A DNA stretch of 64,000 nt, from the NCBI GenBank assembly GCA_965208065.1, contig OZ242313.1:1054001-1118000 (forward strand), in the 5' to 3' direction. Shown here one piece after another: positions 33,373-42,288 of the stretch. Below the pieces are notes generated by a model. It was given only the letters and a program-made list of their open reading frames with translations, was not told the DNA's origin and made no database searches. The number at the start of each line of letters is the position of its first letter. Position 1 is the first letter of the stretch. A program made the translations under genes and the position numbers. Source of the DNA: Bin103 sp002238925. Lineage in GTDB: Bacteria; Spirochaetota; Spirochaetia; SZUA-6; Bin103.

Positions 33373-33942
33373 TTAAGGGGAGCGCCTTTGGAGATTCGGA
33401 AGCATAGGCGATGCGTCGAGTTCCTGGACGGCCTCTGTCGCGAGCTCCACGGAGACGTGCCGTTTCAGCTCGTGTATGCGCCTTGCTCGGAATTCTATCG
33501 ATTCTTCCTCATTTCGGACGGTAACGTAAAGCGCAGTTGACAGCCTCTCCAGATCCGCAACTCCCCGCCTGCCAACAAACTGAACTACGCGTGTGATTTC
33601 CTCCAAGTGACGACAAATAGCCTCTTGGTGGCGTTCAACATGCTTGGTCATAATCGTGGTGGCTCTCAGTCGCGGCCCGTAGGGTGGAGTTGACGGCTCC
33701 TGCTTCAACATGCGGCGTCCCAACAGCCTTGCTGTAGCCAACCTAAGGTCGAACGAATAAGGACCATGCTTGTAGAGTACGAACGAATAGCCCATCGGTA
33801 CCCGACAAGCGGCCTGCAGGAAGTACACGGCCTTCTGTACGTGGGTCTCGCCACACCAGTTGTCCGCTTCCCTCAACTGCGAAACCAAGACTCCGAGAAT
33901 TGCTGCACTTCGACTGGGATCTAACGCCTTCGCATGCTTCAT
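33373..33942 (-). CDS. YwgA/SocA-like protein paired with an HD phosphohydrolase
   Basis: A 189-residue protein whose N-terminal half reads 'HVQKAVYFLQAACRVPMGY', then 'FVLYKHGPYSFDLRLATARL'. This is like the YwgA and SocA/Panacea (DUF4065) group of antitoxin-like proteins ('QKxxYxxQ...YxxGPYS'). The second half is charged and helical. It starts within the stop of the HD gene (ATGA), so the two are made together. In Bacillus, ywgA is also next to an HD gene (ywfO), which supports a conserved partnership. A toxin-antitoxin or defence role is inference. Confidence 0.7.
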   Translation of the reverse strand: MKHAKALDPSRSAAILGVLVSQLREADNWCGETHVQKAVYFLQAACRVPMGYSFVLYKHGPYSFDLRLATARLLGRRMLKQEPSTPPYGPRLRATTIMTKHVERHQEAICRHLEEITRVVQFVGRRGVADLERLSTALYVTVRNEEESIEFRARRIHELKRHVSVELATEAVQELDASPMLPNLQRRSP

Positions 33943-35273
33943 AATGAACTCCCTTCAAGTATCCTACGTGTGTTGACTCTAAGATATTGTCGTGCGTGAC
34001 TAACCATCTCTGGGGCCACGTAAACGGAATCGACACTCAGCGGCATATTTTGTTGCAGAACATCTGACGCTGACGAAGCTGAAACCACTACTTCGTCGTC
34101 TAGTTCAACTGGAAAGTCGGGTAATCCACCAGCATCATAATTGACATCATGTTTCACGTAGTCCTTCCCACACACGTCAACTAACGATCGGAAGACAGTC
34201 TCGCCAGGATCTGGTGAGATATCGTAGTGATCGGGACGGGGACTGTATACTTGCCGATAGTGCTTTCTGGTCATGAATCGCCGCGCAGAGCTGTGTGCGG
34301 GATGCTCATCATCTACAGATGCCTTCTGCATCTCCGCTATAATCGCAGGATCGGACATAGACAAGTGTTTGTCGGTATCCGTAAGGAAACTGCCGTCCGG
34401 CAGCCACAGTTTCAAGAAGTCCAACAGGTGTAGATCGTAGATTCGCCTAACGTGATGAAAGTACACTTGCTTGAACATGAAATATCGTGCCAGCAAGAGC
34501 GACTCCGCCGTCTGAAGGCCACCTGATTCGACTCCTAGAGTGAGTCCCTCGGACTGCGATGGATCAGCGTCATCACGGGGAGGAGACGGAGGATCTGGGA
34601 GTATCCGGATTGTATCGATCAAACGATGCTGGTCAAATCGGCCGTAGGCGACACCGGTATGGTGGGAATCGCGAAGCAAGTAGTCCATTCGATCGGCGCC
34701 GAATACCGGCCCCGAGATGATTTCGGCTACGACTGTTTCCCATTCAGTCAATCTCTCCACCTCGGACGGTGGCAAGACGGAGGGGCTCACGGCGATCTTC
34801 GCAACGTCCATAGGGGCTATCGGAGGTCGCATGTCTCGGATCGGGTCGGTAAGCGGGCCGTCAACGATCAAAGTCATCGTCATCCGTTCGTGGTCCCAAC
34901 CGTCGGGCAGCAGGTCAGACTCTGCGGCGTGGGAGAATGGTAGGTGACCGGCGTCGTGGCACAGGGCAGCGATGCGGAGGACGTTGCGCCAATACTGGAT
35001 TGTCTCGCGGTCCACGCCGAGACGTTCCCGGACGTTCCGTAGCTTGTCTTCGCGTACGACGACATCGAATATCCGAGTCGCGATGTCAGACACGCCCAAG
35101 GAGTGCTCGAAGCGAGAATGGGTGGCGCCGGGGTAGACCATGAAGGTGGTTGCTAGCTGGTGAATGTGTCGGAGCCTCTGAATCGGTGGGGAGTCGATAA
35201 ATTGCCGCTCGCGATTAGTCAATCTGACGAATCCGTGAATGGGATCGCGGATCTCATGATGTTCTTTCGCCAT
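33939..35273 (-). CDS. HD-domain phosphohydrolase (YwfO/SAMHD1-like)
   Basis: A 444-residue metal-dependent phosphohydrolase. It begins 'EIRDPIHGFVRLTNRERQFID', the usual start of the dNTPase-like group. The HD metal site is complete: His in 'THSRFEHS' (57), His-Asp in 'CHDAGH' (106-107) and Asp in 'GADRMDYLL' (194 or 197). Relatives hydrolyse dNTPs or related nucleotides. Translationally coupled to the YwgA-like gene. Codon use and base composition are visibly more AT-rich than in neighbours (many AT-rich codons from 33940 to 34700), which points to recent transfer. Confidence 0.9.
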   Translation of the reverse strand: MAKEHHEIRDPIHGFVRLTNRERQFIDSPPIQRLRHIHQLATTFMVYPGATHSRFEHSLGVSDIATRIFDVVVREDKLRNVRERLGVDRETIQYWRNVLRIAALCHDAGHLPFSHAAESDLLPDGWDHERMTMTLIVDGPLTDPIRDMRPPIAPMDVAKIAVSPSVLPPSEVERLTEWETVVAEIISGPVFGADRMDYLLRDSHHTGVAYGRFDQHRLIDTIRILPDPPSPPRDDADPSQSEGLTLGVESGGLQTAESLLLARYFMFKQVYFHHVRRIYDLHLLDFLKLWLPDGSFLTDTDKHLSMSDPAIIAEMQKASVDDEHPAHSSARRFMTRKHYRQVYSPRPDHYDISPDPGETVFRSLVDVCGKDYVKHDVNYDAGGLPDFPVELDDEVVVSASSASDVLQQNMPLSVDSVYVAPEMVSHARQYLRVNTRRILEGSSL

Positions 35274-35374
35274 ATCGGTATAGGGAACGAGGAATCATCC
35301 GGGCGGGATGATACGAATGATACACCAACCCGAGCAAGTGGTCAGACGTCGAACGCCGTTCAGCCGCGGTGGTG

Positions 35375-35790
35375 TCAGGCCAGCAGGTGGTGTGGCGCCA
35401 CCGCGCGCAGCGGCGGCTCCTCGGCTGCGCAGCGTTGGTCGGCCAGGGGGCAACGGGTGCGGAACCGGCAGCCGCTCGGGGGTTCAGCGGGCTCGGCACG
35501 TCTCTGGACAACACGGTCCGCTGCTTGCGCACCTTCGGATCGGGTACCGGTACCGCCGACAGCAAAGCCTCGCTGTACGGATGCAGGGTACTCGCCAGGA
35601 ACCGGTGTCCTGAGAGATCATCTGGACCATGGTCCGGAATCGCCGCAACTCGGCACCGCTGATGCCGGCAGTGTCCTTGCCGTCGATCAGCACTTTGCCG
35701 GCATCGGGCTGCTCCAGGTGCACGACCATCCGCGCGGTCGTGGTCTTGCCACAACCCGACTCCCCAACCTGGACCGGTACTTGACGTGTT
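35375..35790 (-). pseudogene. Dead oligopeptide ABC transporter ATPase gene (dppF-like)
   Basis: On the minus strand the 5' part reads 'GESGCGKTTTARM' (Walker A) and '...DGKDTAGISGAELRRFRTMVQMISQD'-like sequence. It then jumps, through a large deletion, to 'LHPYSEALLSAVPVPDP' and 'LSRDVPSPLNP', the C-terminal end of DppF/OppF proteins. The ABC signature and Walker B are gone. A lost C in a C-run shifts the frame again, after which 'CPLADQRCAAEEPPLRAVAPH' completes the zinc-like C-terminus and stop at 35375. The ABC permeases at 41-43 kb lack ATPases, but a link to this remnant is speculative. Confidence 0.8.
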
Positions 35791-35868
35791 CGTGGGCCGG
35801 ATGATCGAGTGGAGTGCGCGCGGCTCGGCCGTATGGCGGCGAAGGGCGGTGCAAGGGGAGGGGTGTGG

Positions 35869-36621
35869 ATGACCGATCAAGAGCGATACCTGTTCGACCT
35901 GCAGGGCTACCTGGTGGTGCCGGATGCGCTGTCCGCCGGCGCAGTCGCGAGCCTGAATGCCGCGCTCGACGAACGGATCGCGCGCGACATGGCGCCGGAT
36001 GAGCCCACTCACCGGTTTCTGGACCCGCTGTCCTGGGCGCAGCCGTTCGTGGACCTGCTCGACACCCCGGCGGTGGAACCGCACCTGACCGAGATTCTCG
36101 GCGACGGGTTTCGTGTCGACCATGTCTACCTCGACGTGATTCGCAGCGGCCTGAGCCCGATCGGCGCCACCCTGCATGGCGGCGGCACGCCGTTCGACCG
36201 GGTGAACTTCTACGACTTCCGCAACGGCCGCATGTACAGCGGGCTGTTCGTGGTGGCCTACAACCTCGCGGACGTGGGCGCGGAGGACGGCGGCTTCGCC
36301 TGCGTGCCCGGCAGCCACAAGAGCAATTACCCGTTCCCGCCCGAGTGGCGCGACCTCACCGAGCGGCACCCGTTCGTGGAGCGGATCACCGGCCCGGCCG
36401 GCACCGCGGTCCTGTTCACCGAGGCGCTCACCCACGGTCCGCTGCCGTGGTCCGGCACCCACGAGCGCCGCACCCTGTTCTACAAGTACCACCACCGCGG
36501 CGGTGCCTGGAGCCACGACTACCCGCTCGCCGACGGCCTCACCGTGACCGAGCGCCAGCGCCGCATCCTGCAACCGCCGAGCAAACACTACCGCGATACT
36601 CTACGCACGACTCGCCCGTAG
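35869..36621 (+). CDS. PhyH-like (phytanoyl-CoA dioxygenase family) protein
   Basis: A 250-residue double-stranded beta-helix protein. It starts 'MTDQERYLFDLQGYLVV' and shows 'GGFACVPGSHKSN', a typical PhyH segment. The distal ligand region is 'THGPLPWSGTHERRTLFYKY'. The usual HxD iron pair is not obvious; the corresponding place reads 'LHGGGTPFD'. Iron binding may therefore differ from the PhyH at 4622-5479. A strong ribosome site (AGGGGAGGGG, 35854-35863) supports the ATG at 35869 over the ATG at 35809. The desaturase gene follows 83 bases later on the same strand. Confidence 0.85.
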   Translation: MTDQERYLFDLQGYLVVPDALSAGAVASLNAALDERIARDMAPDEPTHRFLDPLSWAQPFVDLLDTPAVEPHLTEILGDGFRVDHVYLDVIRSGLSPIGATLHGGGTPFDRVNFYDFRNGRMYSGLFVVAYNLADVGAEDGGFACVPGSHKSNYPFPPEWRDLTERHPFVERITGPAGTAVLFTEALTHGPLPWSGTHERRTLFYKYHHRGGAWSHDYPLADGLTVTERQRRILQPPSKHYRDTLRTTRP

Positions 36622-36704
36622 GCGGAGACTATCGCATGGTCTCAACGGTGATCGGCGCTACGCGGACGACAGGCATGCTGATATGATTCGGGTTGGAGGT
36701 GCAG

Positions 36705-37850
36705 GTGAGCGAACAATGGCCGCCGCTGGCGGAGGTGCGCAAGGAACTGCGGGTGGAGTGGTACCGGTGCCCGGTGGCGCCGGCCAGGTTGCGGGAACTG
36801 ATGCGGCGCAGCGACGCGAAGGGCTGGTTCCAGGCCGGCGGGCACCTGGCGCTGTTCGGATGCACGGCGGCACTGGTAATCCTGTGCTGGGCGCACCAGC
36901 TCTGGTTGCTGTTCGCGCTGGCGCTGTTTGCGCACGGCACCATCGGCACCTTCTTCCGCGGTCTGGCCACCCACGAGTTGAACCACAAGACGGTGTTCCG
37001 TACCAAGTGGCTGAACAAGCTGTTCCTGTACGTGTACGCGCTGCCGAGCTGGGACAACCCGTTCCACTACGCCGTGAGCCACACGTATCACCACCGCTAC
37101 ACTCTGCACCCGGAGGGCGACCGCGAAGCGGTGCTGCCGGCCAACGTGTCGCTGCGGTTCCTGCTGATGCTGCAACTGTTCACCTTCAACGTGTGGCGCT
37201 CGCGCCGCAATCTCGGCCACGGCGGCCTGGTGCCGACTGTCCTCGACACCGTGGAGGCGGCGTTCGGCGTGGTGGGCGGCGAGTGGTGGACCGCCATGTA
37301 CGCCGACCAGCCGCGGGAGAAGCGCAAGGCGATCTGGTGGGCGCGCGCGATCCTGGCGTTTCATGGCACCATCCTGGTGGTGGCGGTCGCGACCGGGCTG
37401 TGGGTGCTGCCGATCGTGCTGTCGCTGTTTCCATTCATCGCCAACTGGTGGGCGCACTTCGTCGGCCTGCCAATGCATGCTGGCCTGCGCGACAACGTGA
37501 CCGACTTCCGCAAGTGCGTGCGCTCGATCACCCTGGACCCGTTCTCGGAGTTCATCTACTGGCACATGAACTGGCACACCGAGCACCACATGTACGCCGG
37601 CGTGCCCTGCTACAACCTGTCCAAGCTGTACCGCGAGATCGCCGACGACATGCCCAGGCCGCGCACCCTGGCCGAGGCATGGCGCGAGATGCGCGCCGTC
37701 TGGAAGCGCCAGAAGACCGACCCCGGCTACCAGTTCGACACGCCCCTGCCCCCCACCGCCAACCCCGGCATCGCACCACCCGCCGCGCGCAAGGCTCAGC
37801 CTGACGGCCTATCTCAGTCCATCGGCGAACTCGCCCCCGCCGGCCTGTAG
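36705..37850 (+). CDS. Membrane fatty-acid desaturase family protein
   Basis: A 381-residue di-iron membrane protein with the three histidine boxes 'HELNH' (~residue 90), 'HTYHH' (~127) and 'HTEHH' (~293), separated by about four membrane helices. Such enzymes put double bonds or hydroxyl groups on acyl chains using oxygen. GTG at 36705 is chosen because the GGAGGT ribosome site ends four bases before it; a TTG at 36693 would be inside that site. It lies behind a PhyH gene, so the two oxygen-dependent enzymes may act on related lipids. Confidence 0.9.
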   Translation: MSEQWPPLAEVRKELRVEWYRCPVAPARLRELMRRSDAKGWFQAGGHLALFGCTAALVILCWAHQLWLLFALALFAHGTIGTFFRGLATHELNHKTVFRTKWLNKLFLYVYALPSWDNPFHYAVSHTYHHRYTLHPEGDREAVLPANVSLRFLLMLQLFTFNVWRSRRNLGHGGLVPTVLDTVEAAFGVVGGEWWTAMYADQPREKRKAIWWARAILAFHGTILVVAVATGLWVLPIVLSLFPFIANWWAHFVGLPMHAGLRDNVTDFRKCVRSITLDPFSEFIYWHMNWHTEHHMYAGVPCYNLSKLYREIADDMPRPRTLAEAWREMRAVWKRQKTDPGYQFDTPLPPTANPGIAPPAARKAQPDGLSQSIGELAPAGL

Positions 37851-37913
37851 TTGGCATGCCTGCGGGTACTCATCGCGCGTCCGGGGCGGGCGGGGGTTGC
37901 TACGTTTGGGGCC

Positions 37914-38205
37914 ATGCGCACCATCACCCAACGGGAACTCCGCAATGACCAGGAACGGCACGCCGGTGGCCGAGCTGAGGCCGGTGTCCGTGCGCAGGTT
38001 CGTACCCCGCGCCGTCATCGTGAAGGATGCGCACCGCGCACCGCGGATCGATGCCGCACGCTTCCGCGCCGACCTGGACGCGCTGGTCGAAGCCTGCGTG
38101 GATGCCGACGATGATGTGATGCAGGAACAACTCGCGCGGGAAATTCAGACCACCAAGAGTGCGATCTCCAGACTCGAGACATCGACTAATCGAAGGCTGC
38201 GATGA
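37914..38205 (+). pseudogene. Decayed Phd-type antitoxin fused to an XRE fragment
   Basis: It begins 'MRTITQRELRN', a typical Phd/prevent-host-death antitoxin start. About 20 codons are then missing, and it continues in another frame as 'TRNGTPVAELRPVSVRRFV' and 'IDAARFRADLDALVEA', the usual C-terminal part. After that comes 'EQLAREIQTTKSAISRLE', which is an XRE helix-turn-helix fragment of a different antitoxin type. The end overlaps the convergent luciferase-like gene. No PIN toxin gene remains. This is toxin-antitoxin debris. Confidence 0.7.
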
Positions 38206-39109
38206 TCTCCTCGTCCACGCGCTGCAGGTCTTCGACATTGTCCTGGGTGGCGCAGCACATCTCCACCACGCCGGCATCCGCGAACTGTCCGACAAGGTCA
38301 ATGTGGAAGTCGCGCGATCCGACCGTCCTGTTTGGATTCTGCTGCAGGATGCGTTTCCGCTCCGCCTCGTTTGCGGCAAGCCGCAACGGGTAGTGAACCG
38401 TCAGGGTGATCTCCGCGGGGTCGCGACCGATGGCTTCGCAATGCCGTTCGAGCACGCTGCGTTTGTGCTTGAACACCTCGACGTCCATCCCAGCCCAACC
38501 GTTGTAGTTGTATATGTCGCCGTAGCGCGCCGCGGTGCGCAGGGTGCGGCGCTCGCCGTTGCCGCCGATCATGATCGGGATGTGCGGCTTCTGATAACTG
38601 CCCGGGGACAGCGGTGCCCGCTCCAGCCGATAGTATTGGCCCTGGAAGTCGACCGGTTCTTCCGCGGTAAACAGCTTGCGAATCAGGGCGCAGGCTTCCT
38701 CCAGCCGGTCCTGGCGCTCCTTCATGGCAGGGAACACCCAACCGTACGCCTGGTGTTCGCGCTCGTACCAGCCGGCGCCGATGCCGAGGATAAGGCGGCC
38801 TCGGGAGGCCTGGTCGATCTCGGCGGCCATATTGGCCACCAGGGCCGGGTTGCGGTAGGGGTTGCCCGCCACCAGGGTGCCGAGCTTCAGCCTCTTCGTT
38901 ATGCCCGCGGTTACCGCCATGGGAATGAACGCCTCCCACGCCGGGTTGCGCTCATCCTGCTCGGCGGAAATGCCCGCCACCGGCACCGGCGGCAAAAAGT
39001 GGTCAGGGAACCAGATGCTGTTCCACCGGCCCGCTTCCATCGCCCGGATCTGGGCTTCCATCTCGTCCCACCCGGCACGGTAGACCTTGAGTTGCGATCC
39101 AAATTTCAT
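38186..39109 (-). CDS. Luciferase-like (LLM class) flavin/F420-dependent oxidoreductase
   Basis: A 307-residue (beta/alpha)8 protein. Typical LLM sequence: 'WNSIWFPDHFLPP', 'LKLGTLVAGNPYRNPALVANMAAEID' in parts, 'LILGIGAGWYEREHQAYGW', and 'IPIMIGGNGERRTLRTAARYGD'. The pattern is that of the F420-dependent subgroup (TIGR03560-like), though FMN use cannot be excluded, since no F420 biosynthesis genes are in the window. Substrate unknown. Its stop codon region overlaps the antitoxin debris by 20 bases. Confidence 0.9.
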   Translation of the reverse strand: MKFGSQLKVYRAGWDEMEAQIRAMEAGRWNSIWFPDHFLPPVPVAGISAEQDERNPAWEAFIPMAVTAGITKRLKLGTLVAGNPYRNPALVANMAAEIDQASRGRLILGIGAGWYEREHQAYGWVFPAMKERQDRLEEACALIRKLFTAEEPVDFQGQYYRLERAPLSPGSYQKPHIPIMIGGNGERRTLRTAARYGDIYNYNGWAGMDVEVFKHKRSVLERHCEAIGRDPAEITLTVHYPLRLAANEAERKRILQQNPNRTVGSRDFHIDLVGQFADAGVVEMCCATQDNVEDLQRVDEEIIAAFD

Positions 39110-39257
39110 CTGTCCTTGAACCTACACCTAGAGGAATGAGACCGGGTAGTGTCGCGCCGCGGTTTTCCGCCCGGTCCACAATAGTAGGCGGTGCGCGAGG
39201 TTGACAGGTGGTGGTGGCAGGCTACCATGCGGGCAGTACACTCCCGAGGAGGTAGGT

Positions 39258-41213
39258 ATGAAAGCGATTACCGGCGTAATGGTCTCGCTGGTGCTGCTCG
39301 GTTCGGCCGCGATGGTCTGGGCCGGCGGCGAGGACGAGGGCTCGTCCGAGTCAAGCTCGGCTGGGGCGATGGTCAGTTCCGGCAGCTACAACGAAGCGCC
39401 CGCTCTGGCGCAACTGGTGGCGTCAGGAGATCTGCCGCCCGTTGAGGAACGGCTGCCGCCGGAGCCGCTGGTGGTGAAGGTGAAGGATGAGATCGGCCAG
39501 TACGGCGGAGCGATCACGGCCATCAAGCACAGCACCGGCAACTGGTACATGATCGCGCACGTCAACATCGAACCGTTGATGGAGCTCGATCCGGAGGACT
39601 CCCTGAACGTGGTGCCCAACGTGGCGCGCGCCTGGGACTGGAACGCCGACAAGTCGCAGCTCACCGTGCACCTGCGCGAGGGCATCAAGTGGTCGGACGG
39701 CGAGCCGTTCACCGCCGAGGACCTGCGCTTCCACTACGAGGACGTGCAGTTCAACGAGCAACTGACACCGCTCACCCCCGGCGCCTGGATGTCGCACGGC
39801 TCGCGCATGACGTTCACGCAGATCGACGACAGCACGGTGCAGTTCGGGTTCGCCGGGCCGTCGCCCGCGCAGCTGTTCATGTTCACCGCCGCCAACGGTT
39901 ACATGAACCACTACTTCCCGGCGCACTACTTCAAGGAGCTGCACATCGACTACAACGAGGACGCGGACAAGAAGGCCAAGGAAGAGGGGCTCGAGGAGTG
40001 GTGGCAGTTGTTCAACCAGACGCGCGAGAAGACGCGGCCCTACATCCACTATCCCGGCCCGCCCTACCTGTTCGCCTGGGTGCCCACCTCGGTGACCATG
40101 GACCGTACCGTCTGGGACCGCAATCCGTACTACTGGAAGGTGGACGAGGCCGGCAATCAGCTGCCCTACCTGGACAACATCTACGGCGTGCTGGTGGTCG
40201 AGTCGGAGCTGGTCAAGGCGCGCGGCATCGCCGGCGAGTTCGACTTCCTGGTCGAGGGCTTCGGCATGGACGAGGCGCCGCTGCTGGAGCAGAACGCGGA
40301 GCGCTACAACTACAATGTGATCATCGGCCCCAACACCTGGGCCGGCGCCGGCTCCTACTACCTGAACCTGAACCACAAGGATCCGGTCAGGCGCGAGTTG
40401 TACCGCGACAAGCGCTTCCGGCAGGCCCTGTCGCACGCCATCGACCGCGACGAGATCAACGACATCGTGTTCCAGGGGCTGGCCACGCCGCTGCTCGGCT
40501 TCGCCTTGGGCGACGAGCCGTTCTACGATGAAGAGGTGCAGGCCGCCGAGCAGGAGGCAATCCGCTACGACGTGGACGAGGCCAACCGGCTGCTCGACGA
40601 GGTCGGCCTAACCGAGCGCGACGGCGACGGCTACCGGCTCACCTCCGACGGCGAGCGCCTCACCCTGGAGGTGATCACCGGCACCGGCCTGGCCGACCTG
40701 GTCACCATCTCCGAGCTGGTGACCAACTACTGGCGCGAGGTGGGGGTGGAGTTGAAGTTCAGCATCATCGAGCGCAGCCTGTTCTCGCTGCGCACCAGCA
40801 ACGCCGACTTCGACCTGACCACCTGGATCATGGAGCCGAGCCAGTTGAAGTACCGCACCGACAGCCCGGCGAGCGGCTGGTTCTTGACCGCCGGCCATTG
40901 GGCGCCGCTGTGGCGCAACTGGTACCAGTCCAACGGCGAGTCGGGCGAGGAACCGGTCGGCGTCGCCAAGGAGATGCTCGACCTCGGCCATGCGATGCGC
41001 AACGAGCTCGACGACGACAAGTGGCAGGAGATGGGCAAGGAGTTCATGATGATGTTCGCCGAGAACGTGTTCGCCATCGGCACCGTCGGCCTGCCGCCGC
41101 GCCCGATGATCTTCCGCAACAACATCATGAACCTGTACGACGAGCTGGCGTGGACCAACGCCACCGCCGGCAACTTCCGCGGGCGCGTCTACCAGTGGTG
41201 GATCAAGGAGTAG
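39258..41213 (+). CDS. Family 5 (oligopeptide-type) ABC transporter substrate-binding protein
   Basis: A 651-residue exported protein. A signal peptide of ~22 residues, 'MKAITGVMVSLVLLGSAAM' followed by VWA, ends before an acidic Ser-rich linker; no lipobox Cys is present. The family 5 body has 'LTVHLREGIKWSDGEPFTAEDL' in parts and 'KRFRQALSHAIDRDEI'. ATG follows the perfect AGGAGGT site at 39247-39253. It captures peptides, sugars or opines outside the membrane. It is followed by a strong hairpin with a T-run and then by two permease genes. No ATPase genes are found nearby. Confidence 0.93.
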   Translation: MKAITGVMVSLVLLGSAAMVWAGGEDEGSSESSSAGAMVSSGSYNEAPALAQLVASGDLPPVEERLPPEPLVVKVKDEIGQYGGAITAIKHSTGNWYMIAHVNIEPLMELDPEDSLNVVPNVARAWDWNADKSQLTVHLREGIKWSDGEPFTAEDLRFHYEDVQFNEQLTPLTPGAWMSHGSRMTFTQIDDSTVQFGFAGPSPAQLFMFTAANGYMNHYFPAHYFKELHIDYNEDADKKAKEEGLEEWWQLFNQTREKTRPYIHYPGPPYLFAWVPTSVTMDRTVWDRNPYYWKVDEAGNQLPYLDNIYGVLVVESELVKARGIAGEFDFLVEGFGMDEAPLLEQNAERYNYNVIIGPNTWAGAGSYYLNLNHKDPVRRELYRDKRFRQALSHAIDRDEINDIVFQGLATPLLGFALGDEPFYDEEVQAAEQEAIRYDVDEANRLLDEVGLTERDGDGYRLTSDGERLTLEVITGTGLADLVTISELVTNYWREVGVELKFSIIERSLFSLRTSNADFDLTTWIMEPSQLKYRTDSPASGWFLTAGHWAPLWRNWYQSNGESGEEPVGVAKEMLDLGHAMRNELDDDKWQEMGKEFMMMFAENVFAIGTVGLPPRPMIFRNNIMNLYDELAWTNATAGNFRGRVYQWWIKE

Positions 41214-41240
41214 AGGAGTAGCCTGAGTCCGAAACTTGGC

Positions 41241-41279
41241 GGCGGGCGCCGGCCGCAACAGCCGGCGCCCGCCGTTTTT
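41241..41279 (+). terminator. Terminator-like hairpin between binding protein and permease genes
   Basis: A 13-base perfect stem (GGCGGGCGCCGGC, 41241-41253, with its complement at 41261-41273) and a 7-base loop are followed by GTTTTT. It lies 28 bases after the stop of the binding-protein gene and 14 before the permease ATG. It would let most transcripts end here, giving more binding protein than permease. Confidence 0.85.
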
Positions 41280-41292
41280 CCAAAGCACAGCT

Positions 41293-42288
41293 ATGGTTAA
41301 CTACGTCATTCGGCGGGTGCTGTACATGGCTCTGGTCCTGGTGCTGGTGTCGATGATCGCGTTTCTGATCATCCAGCTCCCGCCGGGCGACTACCTGACC
41401 GTGTACCGCGCCAACCAGCAGGCGCTCGGGCGCGACGTCGACGAGGCGGAGCTGGCGGCGATGGGCAAGCTGTACGGCCTGGACAAGCCGGTGTACGTGC
41501 AGTACGCGGTGTGGGTCTGGCGCATTTCGCGCGGCAACCTGGGCTGGTCGTTCAACCTCAAGGAGAAGGTGGGCACGCTGATCGCCGACCGGCTTCCGTT
41601 CACGGTCCTGCTGTCGCTGTCGTCGCTGGTGTTCGCCTACGTGATCGCCATCCCGATCGGCATCTACTCCGCCACCCACCAGTACTCGATTGCCGACTTT
41701 TCCTTCACCTTCATGGGGTTCGTGGGCCTGGCCACGCCCAACTTCCTGCTCGCACTGATCTTCATGCTGCTGTTCAACCGCTGGTTCGGCTGGAGCATCG
41801 GCGGGCTGTTTTCGCCGGAGTTCGTCGATGCGCCGTGGAGCTGGGCGCGGGTGCTCGACCTGATCAAGCACATGCCGATTCCGGTGCTGGTGATCGGCAC
41901 CGCCGGTACCGGCTACCTGGTGCGGGTGATGCGCGGCTCGCTGCTCGACGAGCTGGCGCGGCAGTACGTGATCACGGCGCGCGCCAAGGGGGTGGAGGAG
42001 CACACCCTGCTGTACAAGTACCCGGTGCGGCTGTCGATCAACCCGATCGTCAGCACGGTGGGCTGGGCGCTGGCCGGCATCGTTTCCGGCGAGACCATCA
42101 CCGCCATCGTGCTGGGGCTGGAGACCACCGGGCCGCTGCTGTTCCGGGCGCTGCTGGCGCAGGACATGTATCTGGCCGGCAGCATCACCATGCTGCTCAC
42201 CTTCATGGTGGTAATCGGCACATTCATCTCCGACATGCTGCTGGTGCTGATCGATCCGCGCATCCGCTACGAGGCGATGGCGGGCTGA
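41293..42288 (+). CDS. ABC transporter permease, DppB/OppB type
   Basis: A 331-residue permease with about six membrane helices. It starts 'MVNYVIRRVLYMALVLVLV', the standard DppB-type beginning. 'LLDELARQYVITARAKGVEE' contains the EAA loop (ARAKG) that contacts the ATPase, and 'PLLFRALLAQDMYL' is also typical. The longer frame upstream overlaps the terminator hairpin, so the ATG at 41293 is used. The next permease begins directly after its stop. It forms a channel with the next gene product and works with the binding protein at 39258. Confidence 0.94.
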   Translation: MVNYVIRRVLYMALVLVLVSMIAFLIIQLPPGDYLTVYRANQQALGRDVDEAELAAMGKLYGLDKPVYVQYAVWVWRISRGNLGWSFNLKEKVGTLIADRLPFTVLLSLSSLVFAYVIAIPIGIYSATHQYSIADFSFTFMGFVGLATPNFLLALIFMLLFNRWFGWSIGGLFSPEFVDAPWSWARVLDLIKHMPIPVLVIGTAGTGYLVRVMRGSLLDELARQYVITARAKGVEEHTLLYKYPVRLSINPIVSTVGWALAGIVSGETITAIVLGLETTGPLLFRALLAQDMYLAGSITMLLTFMVVIGTFISDMLLVLIDPRIRYEAMAG

